Positions 47,969-57,144 of a stretch of 61,551 nt of DNA are shown piece after piece (position 1 is the stretch's first letter; every line of letters starts with the position of its first letter). The DNA comes from Pseudomonadota bacterium (lineage in GTDB: Bacteria > Pseudomonadota > Alphaproteobacteria > Acetobacterales > Acetobacteraceae), in NCBI GenBank assembly GCA_021818425.1, contig JAKAEC010000006.1, positions 1 through 61,551 on the forward strand, written 5' to 3'. The notes beneath the pieces are model-generated. The model ran no database searches. It was not told the origin of the DNA and saw only the letters and a list, made by a program, of their open reading frames with translations. The translations under genes and the position numbers were made by a program.

Positions 47969-49771
47969 TTAGCTCTTTACCTGCACGTAGCTTCCTGGCG
48001 CATCCTCGATCGGCTTGAAACCTCTGGCAGAGCCGGGGATGCGCGCTGGAACCCTCTCGTTATTCTGCGCCGTCGTCCAACGCTGCCAGTCTGGCCACCA
48101 GGAGCCGCTGATCTCACTTGCATGCTCGAACCATTCATCTGGGCTTTCCGGCATGTCATGGTTGATGAAATGATTGTATTTGCCGCCTTCGGGCGGGTTG
48201 ACCACGCCTGCGATATGGCCTGAGGAAGCTAGCACGAAACGCACAGGCCCGCCGAATTGTCGTGCCCCCTTATAGGTGCTCGTCCACGGGGCGATGTGGT
48301 CTTCCCGACAGGAGAGGAAATAGCACGGCACTTTCACTTGACCGAGGTCGACGGGTACATTCTTCATCGAAATGCCGCCCGGTACGCTGAGTAAATTTCT
48401 CTGATACATATTGCGCAGGTAGAAAGAGTGCATAGCGGCAGGCATGCGGGTGGAATCAGAGTTCCAGTATAGCAGGTCAAATGGGAATGGCTCTTGCCCC
48501 AGCAAATAGTTGTTGACCACGAAGCTCCAGATGAGGTCGTTGGCGCGGAGCATGTTAAAGGTGGTGGCCATTTCCATGCCCTCCAGATACCCTCGCTTGC
48601 TCATCTTTTCCTCGAGGGAGGAAAGCTGCTCTTCGTCAATAAACACGCCTAGCTCTCCGGCATCGGAGAAATCGGTCAACGTGGCGAGGAATGTGGAGGA
48701 GGCGATGCGCTCATCCCCTTTTGCGGCCATGTAGCCTAACGTGGCGGCCAGCAGCGTGCCGCCCAGGCAATAGCCAATGGCGTTTATCTGCTGCTGCTTG
48801 GTGATTTTCCCGATCACCTCCAGTGCCGTCAACACGCCTTCGGTCATGTAATCGTCGAAATTCTTGTCTGCTAGCCGCTCGTTCGGGTTGACCCAACTGA
48901 CCATGAACACCGTGTGGCCCTGGGAGACCAGCCAGCGTACCAGTGAGTTCTTGGGCCGCAAATCGAGAATATAAAATTTGTTAATCCAGGGCGGCAGGAT
49001 AAGCAGTGGTCGGGCCAGCACTTGGTCCGTTGTTGGATTGTACTGGATAAGCTGCATCAGTTCGTTCTGGTACACGACCTTGCCGGGCGAAACGGCGATG
49101 TTCTCGCCCACATGGAAGGCGTCCGTGTCGGTCATCTTGATTCGCAGATTGCCGCGTCCGTGCTCCAGGTCTTGCAGCAGGTTGTTCAGACCGCGCACCA
49201 GGTTCTCGCCGCCAGTTTCGCGGGTTTTGCGCAGAACTTCGGGATTGGTTAGGGCAAAATTGCTGGGGCTGAGCGCGTTAATGAACTGTCGGGCATAGAA
49301 ATCTACCTTCTGGGCTGTTTTCGGGTTTAGCCCGTCCACCTGCGTTACCACGTCGTTGATGTAGCGGGCTGAGAGCAGATAGCTCTGCTTGATGAAGTCG
49401 AAAATCTCGTTCTGCCGCCAAGCGGGGTCGGCGAAGCGCTTGTCTCGTGGGTCGTGACTGATCACTGGCGCCGGATCCTCGCCAGTGATGATGCGCCGCG
49501 CCGTGTTGCTCCACAGCATCATATAGTCCCGCCAAAGCCCAGCATGCGCTTCCACTAGCTGCGTAGGATTGGACAATAGTTTGGCGGTCATCTCCATGAA
49601 GGCGCTGCTGACGTTCAGTGGGTCCATCCGCATGCCTTCTGCCAGTTGGCGTTTCATCCATTCCGCCACCAGCTTTTGGCTCCGTGCTGCTATATCGGTC
49701 ATTGATCGGCCGATCGCCCCAGCATCGGGCAGCTTGATATCGGGTTCCTTGGGCGGCATGGGCGCGTTCAT
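47969..49771 (-). CDS. phaC: Class I poly(3-hydroxyalkanoate) synthase
   Basis: A 600-residue PHA synthase, polymerising 3-hydroxyacyl-CoA into storage granules. The PhaC N-terminal domain (MDPLNVSSAFMEMTAKL) is followed by the alpha/beta-hydrolase core with LLILPPWINKFYILDL, the lipase-like box with catalytic Cys in GYCLGGTLLA, LSCREDHIAPW with the catalytic Asp and SSGHIAGVVNPP with the His. Length and the single-gene arrangement (no phaE/phaR) indicate class I. AAGGAT precedes the ATG. phaA, phaB and phasin genes are not in this window. It is divergent from an OmpA-like lipoprotein gene. Confidence 0.97.
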   Translation of the reverse strand: MNAPMPPKEPDIKLPDAGAIGRSMTDIAARSQKLVAEWMKRQLAEGMRMDPLNVSSAFMEMTAKLLSNPTQLVEAHAGLWRDYMMLWSNTARRIITGEDPAPVISHDPRDKRFADPAWRQNEIFDFIKQSYLLSARYINDVVTQVDGLNPKTAQKVDFYARQFINALSPSNFALTNPEVLRKTRETGGENLVRGLNNLLQDLEHGRGNLRIKMTDTDAFHVGENIAVSPGKVVYQNELMQLIQYNPTTDQVLARPLLILPPWINKFYILDLRPKNSLVRWLVSQGHTVFMVSWVNPNERLADKNFDDYMTEGVLTALEVIGKITKQQQINAIGYCLGGTLLAATLGYMAAKGDERIASSTFLATLTDFSDAGELGVFIDEEQLSSLEEKMSKRGYLEGMEMATTFNMLRANDLIWSFVVNNYLLGQEPFPFDLLYWNSDSTRMPAAMHSFYLRNMYQRNLLSVPGGISMKNVPVDLGQVKVPCYFLSCREDHIAPWTSTYKGARQFGGPVRFVLASSGHIAGVVNPPEGGKYNHFINHDMPESPDEWFEHASEISGSWWPDWQRWTTAQNNERVPARIPGSARGFKPIEDAPGSYVQVKS

Positions 49772-49866
49772 GGCGACGATCCTTTTCGATGCGGCTATTC
49801 TCAGGCAAATAGGCCACATTGCCGAGCCGAACGTTTGGCCGGCAAGTGGTTTCAGAGAGGGAATAG

Positions 49867-50526
49867 ATGGTCAGGCGGCTTTTAGCGGCTTCATGGGTGA
49901 TCTTGGCGGCGACCTCTCTTGGTGGTTGTTCTCAGGCAGTGGGATTATACCACAGTGCCGAAGGTGGCGCGATTGCGCAGAGCCGGCAACCCCCGCCTGG
50001 TGCCAATCTGCCTTACCCCAATCTCGCGGATGTGCCCCCCCCTCAGCCTCCCGCAGCACAAGGTGCACAGGCAGCCATTACTGCACAGGCGCGAGGTGGA
50101 GTTTTTGCGTCTGCGCCCGGCGAGTTGGCGGGGTTGAGCTTGCCAACCACAGCACCGCCAGTGCCTAATGTACCGGGTGTGAGCATCACCAACCCACCTG
50201 TCGATGCTGTTGCTGCCCCGGTGCCGGTGATGACGCCACTTACCAAACCGGCCTCGGCCAAGCCGCCGACGCTGCCACCCGTTGCGGTGGCGTTCGCTCC
50301 TGGCTCGGCCCTACTAACCCACCAACAAGGCTTGCTGGTGCGGGGGGCAGCGGCGCGGCGCGGGGACGCGCATGTTCGCGTGGTGGGTTTCGGTGATGGC
50401 TCGATGGATTTGGCGCTGGCCCGTGCCAGGCGTCTCGCCGATGCGCTCACCGCCGCCGGTGTGCCCGGGGCCGATATTGAAATTAGCGCGCTGGCGGACG
50501 GTTCTGGCGGCATCGTGCAACCATAA
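49867..50526 (+). CDS. Proline-rich lipoprotein with a C-terminal OmpA-like segment
   Basis: A 219-residue envelope protein. It has signal peptide and lipobox (LGGC, lipidated Cys about residue 21), a long Pro/Ala/Val linker (about 40-140) and a C-terminal part (VAFAPGSALLTHQQ, HVRVVGFGDGS, LALARARRLADALTAAGV, DIEISALADG) with the order of an OmpA-like peptidoglycan-binding domain. The usual NxxLSxxRA residues are changed to LALARARR. Function is unknown. It precedes the aminotransferase gene by 122 nt. Confidence 0.65.
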   Translation: MVRRLLAASWVILAATSLGGCSQAVGLYHSAEGGAIAQSRQPPPGANLPYPNLADVPPPQPPAAQGAQAAITAQARGGVFASAPGELAGLSLPTTAPPVPNVPGVSITNPPVDAVAAPVPVMTPLTKPASAKPPTLPPVAVAFAPGSALLTHQQGLLVRGAAARRGDAHVRVVGFGDGSMDLALARARRLADALTAAGVPGADIEISALADGSGGIVQP

Positions 50527-50648
50527 CGCTCGGGGTATCTGGGCGGCCGAGTGCCAATTAAAAATCCGAATGTCGGCGGTCCGTCTTTATGGAAGCGGAC
50601 ATTAGTGTATTGAGCAACCCCATCGACCACCTTCAATCGAGTTCGAAT

Positions 50649-51866
50649 ATGTCTGAAGAGTTTCATCGTATACGCCGCTTGCCCCCTTACGTGTTCGCGG
50701 AAGTGAACGCCGCTAAGGCCAAGGCGCGAGCCGCGGCCGCAGACATTATCGATCTTGGCATGGGCAACCCGGACAGCCCGACGCCCGCCCACATTGTGGC
50801 GAAATTGGTGGAAACGGTGGCTGACCCGCGCAGCCACCGCTATTCCACGTCCAAGGGCATTCCCGGCCTCCGCCGGGCCCAGGCGGCATATTATCAGCGC
50901 CGGTTCGGGGTCAAACTGGACCCGGAGACCGAGGTGATCGCGACACTTGGTTCCAAGGAGGGGTTGGCGAATTTGGCTGCCGCCATAACTAGCCCGGGCG
51001 ATACTATCTTGGTGCCTAACCCGTCTTATCCCATCCATCAGTTCGGCTTCATCATTGCGGGCGCCTCGGTGCGGTCTATTCCCGCCACGCCAGATGAGGA
51101 GATGCTTGTCGCGATTGATCGCGCGGTGCGCCATTCGGTGCCGAAGCCGACGGCGGTGATCGTGAATTTCCCCTCCAACCCCACCGCGTACATGGCAACA
51201 TTGGACTTCTATAAACAGCTGGTTAGACTGGCGAAGCAGCATGAGCTGTTCATCATCTCCGACCTCGCCTATTCGGAGATTTATTTTGACGGTAATCCGC
51301 CGCCTTCTGTTTTGCAGGTTGAGGGGGCGAAGGATATCACCATTGAGTTCACCTCAATGTCCAAGACCTATTCGATGCCTGGCTGGCGGATGGGGTTTGG
51401 TGTGGGTAATCCGCGGCTTATCACTGCACTGACGCGGATGAAGTCTTATCTGGATTATGGCGCATTCACGCCGATTCAGGTAGCGGCGACGGCGGCGCTG
51501 AACGGCCCGCAGGATTGCGTGGAGGAGATGCGCAACCTCTACCGCGAGCGGAGAGATATTCTTATCAAGGGGTTGCAGGCCGCCGGATGGAATGTGCCGA
51601 GCCCAGATGGCTCTATGTTCGCCTGGGCACCAATTCCTCCGAAATACGCTCATATGGGCAGCTTGGAATTTTCTAAGCTGTTGATGGCCAAGGCCAGGGT
51701 GGCCGTGGCGCCGGGTATTGGCTTCGGCGAATATGGCGACGGTCACGTGCGAATTGCGGTGGTGGAGAATGCCCAGCGCCTGCGCCAAGCGGTGCGCAAC
51801 ATTAAACAATTCCTGGCCACCGATAATGGCGCGCCGGTTGAGACGCTGGTTGAGGTGAAGTCTTGA
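50649..51866 (+). CDS. Class I/II PLP aminotransferase (AlaC-like)
   Basis: A 405-residue fold-type I aminotransferase. It has IDLGMGNPDSPTP, HRYSTSKGIPGLRRA, the NFPSNPTAYMA substrate-Asn region, SDLAYSEIYFDG, the PLP-lysine motif SMSKTYSMPGWRMGFGV and VRIAVVENAQRLRQA. Closest by pattern to glutamate-pyruvate aminotransferase AlaC or LL-DAP-aminotransferase-like enzymes; exact substrate is uncertain. It overlaps hom by 4 nt, suggesting a role in aspartate-family or alanine metabolism. ATG 50649 is chosen over an upstream ATG at 50589. Confidence 0.85.
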   Translation: MSEEFHRIRRLPPYVFAEVNAAKAKARAAAADIIDLGMGNPDSPTPAHIVAKLVETVADPRSHRYSTSKGIPGLRRAQAAYYQRRFGVKLDPETEVIATLGSKEGLANLAAAITSPGDTILVPNPSYPIHQFGFIIAGASVRSIPATPDEEMLVAIDRAVRHSVPKPTAVIVNFPSNPTAYMATLDFYKQLVRLAKQHELFIISDLAYSEIYFDGNPPPSVLQVEGAKDITIEFTSMSKTYSMPGWRMGFGVGNPRLITALTRMKSYLDYGAFTPIQVAATAALNGPQDCVEEMRNLYRERRDILIKGLQAAGWNVPSPDGSMFAWAPIPPKYAHMGSLEFSKLLMAKARVAVAPGIGFGEYGDGHVRIAVVENAQRLRQAVRNIKQFLATDNGAPVETLVEVKS

Positions 51867-53152
51867 AACCGCTTAAAGTTGGAATTGCCGGCCTTGGGAC
51901 GGTGGGAGTCGGAGTGGTGAGACTGCTGGCGGCGCAAAAGGCGCTGATTGCGGCCCGCGCCGGCCGGCCGGTGATGGTGACGGCGGTTTCAGCGCGCGAC
52001 CGTGTCCGCGACCGAGGCGTGCAGCTTGATAGGCTGACTTGGCATGAGGATGCGGTGACCTTGGCCCAGGATCCGGATGTGGATGTGGTGGTGGAGCTAA
52101 TCGGCGGCGCGGAGGGGAAGGCAAAAGCCGTGGCCGAGGCCGCCATTGCAGCGGGTAAGAATTTCGTGACCGCCAATAAGGCGCTGCTCGCCGTGCATGG
52201 CGCGGCCTTAGCCAAGGCGGCTGAGGCGAATAACGTTACCATCGCCTATGAGGCCGCGGTGGCCGGGGGCATTCCGGTTATCAAGGCCCTACGCGAGGGA
52301 CTGGCGGCGAATCAGGTTTCCCGCGTGGCTGGCATTCTCAATGGCACTTGCAATTACATTCTCACTGTGATGCGCGAGGAAGGGCGGGATTTTAGCGACG
52401 TTCTGGAAGACGCGCAGCGCCTTGGTTATGCCGAGGCGGACCCCAGCTTCGATGTTGATGGTGTGGATGCGGCGCACAAGCTCGCTATTTTAGCCGGGCT
52501 GGCCTTTGGTGCACGCATTCCGTTTGAGCGACTGCATGTCGAAGGGATTCGCCGGATTTCGGCGATTGATATCGCCTTTGCTCAAGAGCTGGGCTACCGG
52601 ATTAAGCTTCTGGGCATAGCTGAGCGGACCGGAGCGGGGGTAAGTCTGCGCGTGCATCCCGCCATGGTGCCGGAACAGAAGCCGATCGCGACGGTGGATG
52701 GCGTATTCAATGCTGTGTTGCTGGAAGGGGATTTCTCGGGCCCGGTGTTCCTGCGCGGGCGCGGCGCTGGTGAAGGCCCGACGGCGAGTGCTGTGGTGGC
52801 GGATCTGATCGACCTTGCGCGCAACATCCGCGTGCCGGTCTGGGGCATGGAGGAGAGCGCCCTTGAAGAAGCGCCGATTGTGCCCATGTCCGACCTTGGC
52901 GGCGCCTATTTCCTGCGTCTTTCCGTGGTTGACCAACCTGGTGTACTGGCGGATGTAACCGCGATTTTGCGTGACCACGGCATTTCGCTTGAAAGCATGC
53001 TGCAGCACGGGCGTGCCCCCGGCGAGGCAGTGCCGATTGTGTTGGTGACTCATGAAACGCGCGAGGCGGCGGTTAATGCGGCGCTGGCGGATATTGCCAA
53101 GCTGCCCGCCGTATTGGAGCCGCCGGCGCTGATCCGCATAGAGCCGCAGTAA
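51863..53152 (+). CDS. hom: Homoserine dehydrogenase
   Basis: A 429-residue NAD(P)-dependent homoserine dehydrogenase: nucleotide loop GIAGLGTVGVGVV, NKALLAVHG with catalytic Lys, EAAVAGGIPVIKALREGL, GILNGTCNYILTVM, AEADPSFDVDGVDAAHKLAILA, and a C-terminal ACT domain (about residues 350-429) for threonine feedback. With thrB at 26864 it covers aspartate semialdehyde to phosphohomoserine. It is coupled to the upstream aminotransferase and followed by glpX at 19 nt. Confidence 0.97.
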   Translation: MKPLKVGIAGLGTVGVGVVRLLAAQKALIAARAGRPVMVTAVSARDRVRDRGVQLDRLTWHEDAVTLAQDPDVDVVVELIGGAEGKAKAVAEAAIAAGKNFVTANKALLAVHGAALAKAAEANNVTIAYEAAVAGGIPVIKALREGLAANQVSRVAGILNGTCNYILTVMREEGRDFSDVLEDAQRLGYAEADPSFDVDGVDAAHKLAILAGLAFGARIPFERLHVEGIRRISAIDIAFAQELGYRIKLLGIAERTGAGVSLRVHPAMVPEQKPIATVDGVFNAVLLEGDFSGPVFLRGRGAGEGPTASAVVADLIDLARNIRVPVWGMEESALEEAPIVPMSDLGGAYFLRLSVVDQPGVLADVTAILRDHGISLESMLQHGRAPGEAVPIVLVTHETREAAVNAALADIAKLPAVLEPPALIRIEPQ

Positions 53153-53171
53153 AATAACAGGAGTGCCATGA

Positions 53172-54158
53172 ATGTCTGAAACCCGCCGCCTTGAAGACGT
53201 CTCGGACCGTAACTTGGCGCTTGAGCTGGTGCGGGTAACCGAAGCAGCAGCGATTGCCGCCTCGCGCTGGATTGGACGTGGCAAGAAGAACGAGGCTGAC
53301 GGCGCCGCCGTGGAAGCGATGCGCAAGGCGTTCGACACGGTGGCCATTGATGGGACCGTGGTTATTGGCGAAGGAGAGATGGACGAGGCGCCGATGCTCT
53401 ATATCGGCGAGAAGGTGGGCTGCGGTGGCCCGGCCATGGATATCGCTGTGGATCCGCTGGAGGGCACTACTATCACTGCCAAGGGCGGGCCCAACGCTAT
53501 CGCCACCGTGGCGTTGGCCGAACGGGGCAATTTCTTGCATGCGCCAGATATTTACATGGACAAGATCGCCGTGGGCGGGGGACTGCCAGATGGGGTGATC
53601 TCGCTGGATGCGCCGGTGAAGGAGAATCTGAAGAACTTGGCGTTGGCCAAGGGGATTGAGGTCTCGGAGCTGATGGTGTGTATGCTGGATCGTGATCGCC
53701 ACGCTGAGACCATCGCCAAGATCCGCGAGGCGGGGGCGCGTATCTTGCTGTTAGGCGATGGCGATGTAGCCGGGGTGATCGCCGCCTCTCTCCCAGGGGG
53801 CGGGGTAGACATGTATCTGGGCTCCGGAGGTGCGCCGGAGGGCGTGTTGGCGGCGGCTGCATTGCGCTGCACCGGCGGGCAGATGCAGGGGCGGTTAATG
53901 TTCGAGGACGACGCGCAGATTGAGCGCGCCCGTGGAATGGGGATCGTCGACCCGCACCGGATTTACATGCTGGAAGAAATGGCCAAGGGTGATGTGATGT
54001 TCGCTGCCACTGGTGTGACCTCTGGTGCTATGTTGGTGGGGGTGCGGCGCGTAGGGTTGGGGGCGGTGACGCATTCAATTGTCATGCGCTCCAAATCAGG
54101 CACGGTCCGCTACGTGGAAGGGCATCATAATTTCGCGAAGAAGACTTTCGGGGTTTAA
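53172..54158 (+). CDS. glpX: Fructose-1,6-bisphosphatase, class II
   Basis: A 328-residue GlpX-type phosphatase for gluconeogenesis. It has GRGKKNEADGAAVEAMRK, the metal site VIGEGEMDEAPMLYIGE (Glu/Asp), DIAVDPLEGTT and SGGAPEGVLAAAALRC. CAGGAG lies 8 nt before ATG 53172. Placement after hom is a frequent alphaproteobacterial arrangement. Its stop shares 4 nt with convergent ksgA. Confidence 0.97.
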   Translation: MSETRRLEDVSDRNLALELVRVTEAAAIAASRWIGRGKKNEADGAAVEAMRKAFDTVAIDGTVVIGEGEMDEAPMLYIGEKVGCGGPAMDIAVDPLEGTTITAKGGPNAIATVALAERGNFLHAPDIYMDKIAVGGGLPDGVISLDAPVKENLKNLALAKGIEVSELMVCMLDRDRHAETIAKIREAGARILLLGDGDVAGVIAASLPGGGVDMYLGSGGAPEGVLAAAALRCTGGQMQGRLMFEDDAQIERARGMGIVDPHRIYMLEEMAKGDVMFAATGVTSGAMLVGVRRVGLGAVTHSIVMRSKSGTVRYVEGHHNFAKKTFGV

Positions 54159-54979
54159 CTCCGGCCCTTCAATCTCTGCATCAGCTTCACGAACTCCTCG
54201 ACTCGTAGCGTTTCTGCTCGGCGGGAGGAGTCGATTCCGGCCTCGTTGCAGAGTGCTTCGCCGCCCAAAGGTTTTAATGCGCTGCGCAACATCTTTCGGC
54301 GTTGACCGAAGGCGGTGGCGGTGAGGCGCTCCATAAGTTTCAGATCTTCCAGTGGCGGCTGTTCGGGGAGGGGGGTCAGTTGGATAAGTGCCGATTCTAC
54401 CTTGGGCGGAGGAGCGAAGGCGCCGGCTGGAATGCGCATGAGCATTGCGACCTTGCATAGCCATTGGGCCAGTACCGAAATGCGGCCATAGGCGCCGGTG
54501 TTGGGTTCGGCGCAGATGCGTTCCGCCACCTCGAGCTGGAACATCAACGTCATGGATTGGAACGCTGCCGCTTGCTGCAGCCAGCGCACAAGCAGCAGCG
54601 TACCGATATTATAAGGCAAGTTGGCAACGATCGTGCGCGGGGAGGCTACCAGAGAGGCAAGATCGACCTTCATGGCGTCGGCCTCAATGATGGTGAGCCG
54701 ATTTGTGGTGGTCGCGAGTGCCGATATGGCGGCGACTGCGCGCCTGTCGAATTCGATTGCAGTAACGCTGGCCGCCTTGGTTTCCAGCAACGCACGGGTA
54801 AGACCGCCGGGGCCGGGGCCGACTTCGATGACATTCAGCCCTTCCAGATTTCCCGCTGAGGCGGCGATGCGCGCAAGCAGGCTGGGGTCTAGCAGGAAAT
54901 GCTGGCCGAGCGATTTGTTGGCATGGAGATCGAAACGACGAATCACCTCTGCCAAAGAAGGTAATAAAAATTCAGCCAT
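54155..54979 (-). CDS. rsmA: 16S rRNA (adenine1518/1519-N6)-dimethyltransferase
   Basis: A 274-residue KsgA/RsmA: LHANKSLGQHFLLDP, SAM motif I NVIEVGPGPGGLTRALL, ANLPYNIGTLLL (NLPY target-base motif) and PPPKVESALIQL. It dimethylates two adjacent adenines of small-subunit rRNA in late assembly. It is divergent from the ClC gene, whose start lies only 6 nt away. Confidence 0.97.
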   Translation of the reverse strand: MAEFLLPSLAEVIRRFDLHANKSLGQHFLLDPSLLARIAASAGNLEGLNVIEVGPGPGGLTRALLETKAASVTAIEFDRRAVAAISALATTTNRLTIIEADAMKVDLASLVASPRTIVANLPYNIGTLLLVRWLQQAAAFQSMTLMFQLEVAERICAEPNTGAYGRISVLAQWLCKVAMLMRIPAGAFAPPPKVESALIQLTPLPEQPPLEDLKLMERLTATAFGQRRKMLRSALKPLGGEALCNEAGIDSSRRAETLRVEEFVKLMQRLKGRS

Positions 54980-54985
54980 GACCGC

Positions 54986-56785
54986 TTGTTAGCTGATGCC
55001 AGACCGTGGCAACAGGGATACGTGGACAAAGTAAGCGGCCACGCTGGTGTTTTGCGCATACCCCCACTGCTTCGCGCTCTGGTGCGGGCGGATGAGGTTT
55101 GGCTTGCCTTGCTGGCGGCGGGGGTGGGAGTTTGCGCCGGTTTGGGTGTGGCGCTTATCAACGAAGCTTCATTTTTGATGCACCAACATTTGTTCAAGTT
55201 GGCGCCGGGGATGGAGCTTTCCGAGACGCCGAGGCTTGTTCCCCTGCGCGCTTTTGCCGTGCCGACACTGGGCGGATTGCTGTTTGGCATCACATTATGG
55301 ATTTTGGCGCGGTTCAGGCCGAGGCCATTGGTCGATCCGATCGAGGCCAATGCGCTCTACGGCGGGCGCATGTCGCTCATAGATTCATTAATTGTCGTAG
55401 CGCAAACGGCATGGTCGAATGGCGTCGGCGCCTCCGTGGGCATGGAGGCGGGTTACGCGCAGTTGGGCGCAGGTGTGGCCTCGTGGCTGGGGCGGAATTT
55501 TCGACTTAGGCGGAATGATTTGCGGACCTTGGTGGGGTGCGGCGCCGGGGCGGCTATCGCCGGGGCATTTAATGCTCCGCTTTGCGGCGCATTCTACGGA
55601 ATTGAGCTGATCATCGGCGTTTATTCTGTGATGACCTTGCCGTTTGTTGTCATCGCTTCACTGGCCGGAACTTTGACAGTGCAGATAATGGGGTTTGGCG
55701 CCCCGCCGCTCAGTGTCGTGCTGCCTGTTGTTGTGCCTCACGATGCTTACGGGATCGTTTTGATCGAGGGTGCTGCCTGCGGGATTGCGGGGATTCTGAT
55801 CATGCGGGGGGTGACGCTGATTGAGTTTGGGTTCCGGCGTAGCGGCATTCCGCTATGGTTGCGCCCCTTGATCGGCGGGGGCGTGGTGGGGTTACTCGGA
55901 TGCCTGACGCCGCAGGCGATGTCTTCAGGTCACTCCGCTTTGCATGCCTACATCGATGTACGATTCCCGTTTTTGATGGTCACCGGGCTGTTCTTAGCCA
56001 AGGCAGTAGCCTCGGCATTTTCCATCGGTTCCGGGTTTCGGGGCGGTCTGTTTTTTACGTCGTTGTTTCTAGGTGCGCTGTTCGGAAAAGTGTTCGCCGG
56101 CGTTGTTGGCGTTATGCCCTTTGTGGCGCCGATGCCAGTGGGGCTTTATGCGGTTGTTGGGATGAGCGGGTTAGCGGCTGCCGTCATTGGTGGCCCGATG
56201 ACCATGACCTTTCTGGCCCTGGAGAGTACACAAAATTTTGCAGTGACGATGGCGGTGTTGGCTGCCTCGATTGCTGCCACTATCACCGTACGCCGGCTGT
56301 TTGGCTACTCCTTCGCGACCTGGAGGTTCCATTTGCGTGGCGAGCAGATTCGCTCGGCCGTGGATGTTGGCTGGATTCACGCATTGACGGTCGGGCGCAT
56401 GATGCGCGCTGTGCCGGTGACGGCGAGGCCAGAAACCAGCCTGGAGGTGTTCCGCGAGGAAGTGCCGCTGGGTGCGGTGCAGCGCGTCGTCGTGGTCGAT
56501 GCAAACGGGCAATATGCCGGGATCGCCTACCCCGCCGAGGCCGCGACCGTCACCGGCGAGAACCGGCGTGTTCAGGATATTCTGCACCATCAGGAGCATT
56601 TTTTGTTGCCCGGTATGACCGTGAAGGAGGGGCTGGCCGTTTTCGAAGCTGCGGAGGCAGATGCCCTGGCAGTGCTGAGCGGGCCGGATACGCGCCAAGT
56701 GCTGGGATTGTTGACCGAGCAATACGCGCTGCGACGTTACAACGAAGAACTTGATCGCCGGCGCCGGGAGGTTTCGGGCGAATAG
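54986..56785 (+). CDS. ClC-family chloride channel/transporter with C-terminal CBS-like region
   Basis: A 599-residue membrane protein. It has about ten to twelve helices (residues 40-440) in the ClC inverted-repeat pattern. Filter regions are GVGASVGMEAGYAQ (gating Glu kept, but the usual GxEGP is changed to GMEAG), GCGAGAAIAGAFNAPLCG and GSGFRGGLFFTSLF. The cytoplasmic tail (about 450-590) has two weak CBS-like parts (VPVTARPETSLEVFRE; MTVKEGLAVFEAAEADALAVL). Channel versus proton exchanger is undecided. Start TTG 54986 is 6 nt from ksgA; GTG 55022 is a plausible alternative. Confidence 0.88.
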   Translation: MLADARPWQQGYVDKVSGHAGVLRIPPLLRALVRADEVWLALLAAGVGVCAGLGVALINEASFLMHQHLFKLAPGMELSETPRLVPLRAFAVPTLGGLLFGITLWILARFRPRPLVDPIEANALYGGRMSLIDSLIVVAQTAWSNGVGASVGMEAGYAQLGAGVASWLGRNFRLRRNDLRTLVGCGAGAAIAGAFNAPLCGAFYGIELIIGVYSVMTLPFVVIASLAGTLTVQIMGFGAPPLSVVLPVVVPHDAYGIVLIEGAACGIAGILIMRGVTLIEFGFRRSGIPLWLRPLIGGGVVGLLGCLTPQAMSSGHSALHAYIDVRFPFLMVTGLFLAKAVASAFSIGSGFRGGLFFTSLFLGALFGKVFAGVVGVMPFVAPMPVGLYAVVGMSGLAAAVIGGPMTMTFLALESTQNFAVTMAVLAASIAATITVRRLFGYSFATWRFHLRGEQIRSAVDVGWIHALTVGRMMRAVPVTARPETSLEVFREEVPLGAVQRVVVVDANGQYAGIAYPAEAATVTGENRRVQDILHHQEHFLLPGMTVKEGLAVFEAAEADALAVLSGPDTRQVLGLLTEQYALRRYNEELDRRRREVSGE

Positions 56786-57144
56786 AATATTGCGACGCGG
56801 CATAATACAAAAGATTACAGTTTATTTATATTAATTCGTATAAATAAGAAAAAAAATATAATATTTTATAATAAACAGAAAATCATATCTTTTATATGCA
56901 TTATAATAATTTATTTTGGCATTAAAAATCGGGATTGCAAAATCTCCGTACAGGAACTTTGGTAGATAAAAAAATATTTTTACCAAGTTTTATATAAATG
57001 AGTATTTTTTTATACAAAAATAAAACGATTAAGGCGTTCTATCGAGAATGAAGCCCTAATTTAACAATTTTTAAGTGCATATTTCTTGATTTTACCGCAT
57101 CGCACCGGTAACTAATCGTCTGCAGGTCGAAATGAGAGTGTAAA
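56786..57144. other. Highly AT-rich 0.36-kb intergenic region upstream of the RTX-like gene
   Basis: From about 56810 to 57085 the sequence is dominated by A and T, against a GC-rich surround. It holds a perfect 9-bp AT-only inverted repeat (56822-56830 with 56839-56847, 8-nt loop) and a bulged hairpin around 56956-56989 (AACTTTGGTA / TACCAAGTT). No open reading frame is credible here. It likely contains the control region for the downstream gene and resembles DNA bound by silencing proteins; both are inference. Confidence 0.6.
57086..57114 (+). promoter_or_regulatory. Tentative promoter of the RTX-like gene
   Basis: TTGATT (57086-57091) is followed after 17 nt by TAACTA (57109-57114), 30 nt before ATG 57145. 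The -35 is fair and the -10 is weak. GAGAG a few bases before the ATG serves as the ribosome site. Confidence 0.3.

Noticed and set aside
49819-49845. Imperfect palindrome between phaC and the OmpA-like lipoprotein (TTGCCG...CGGCAA)
   Set aside because: Only 6-bp arms with a 15-nt gap; not distinguishable from chance in GC-rich DNA.
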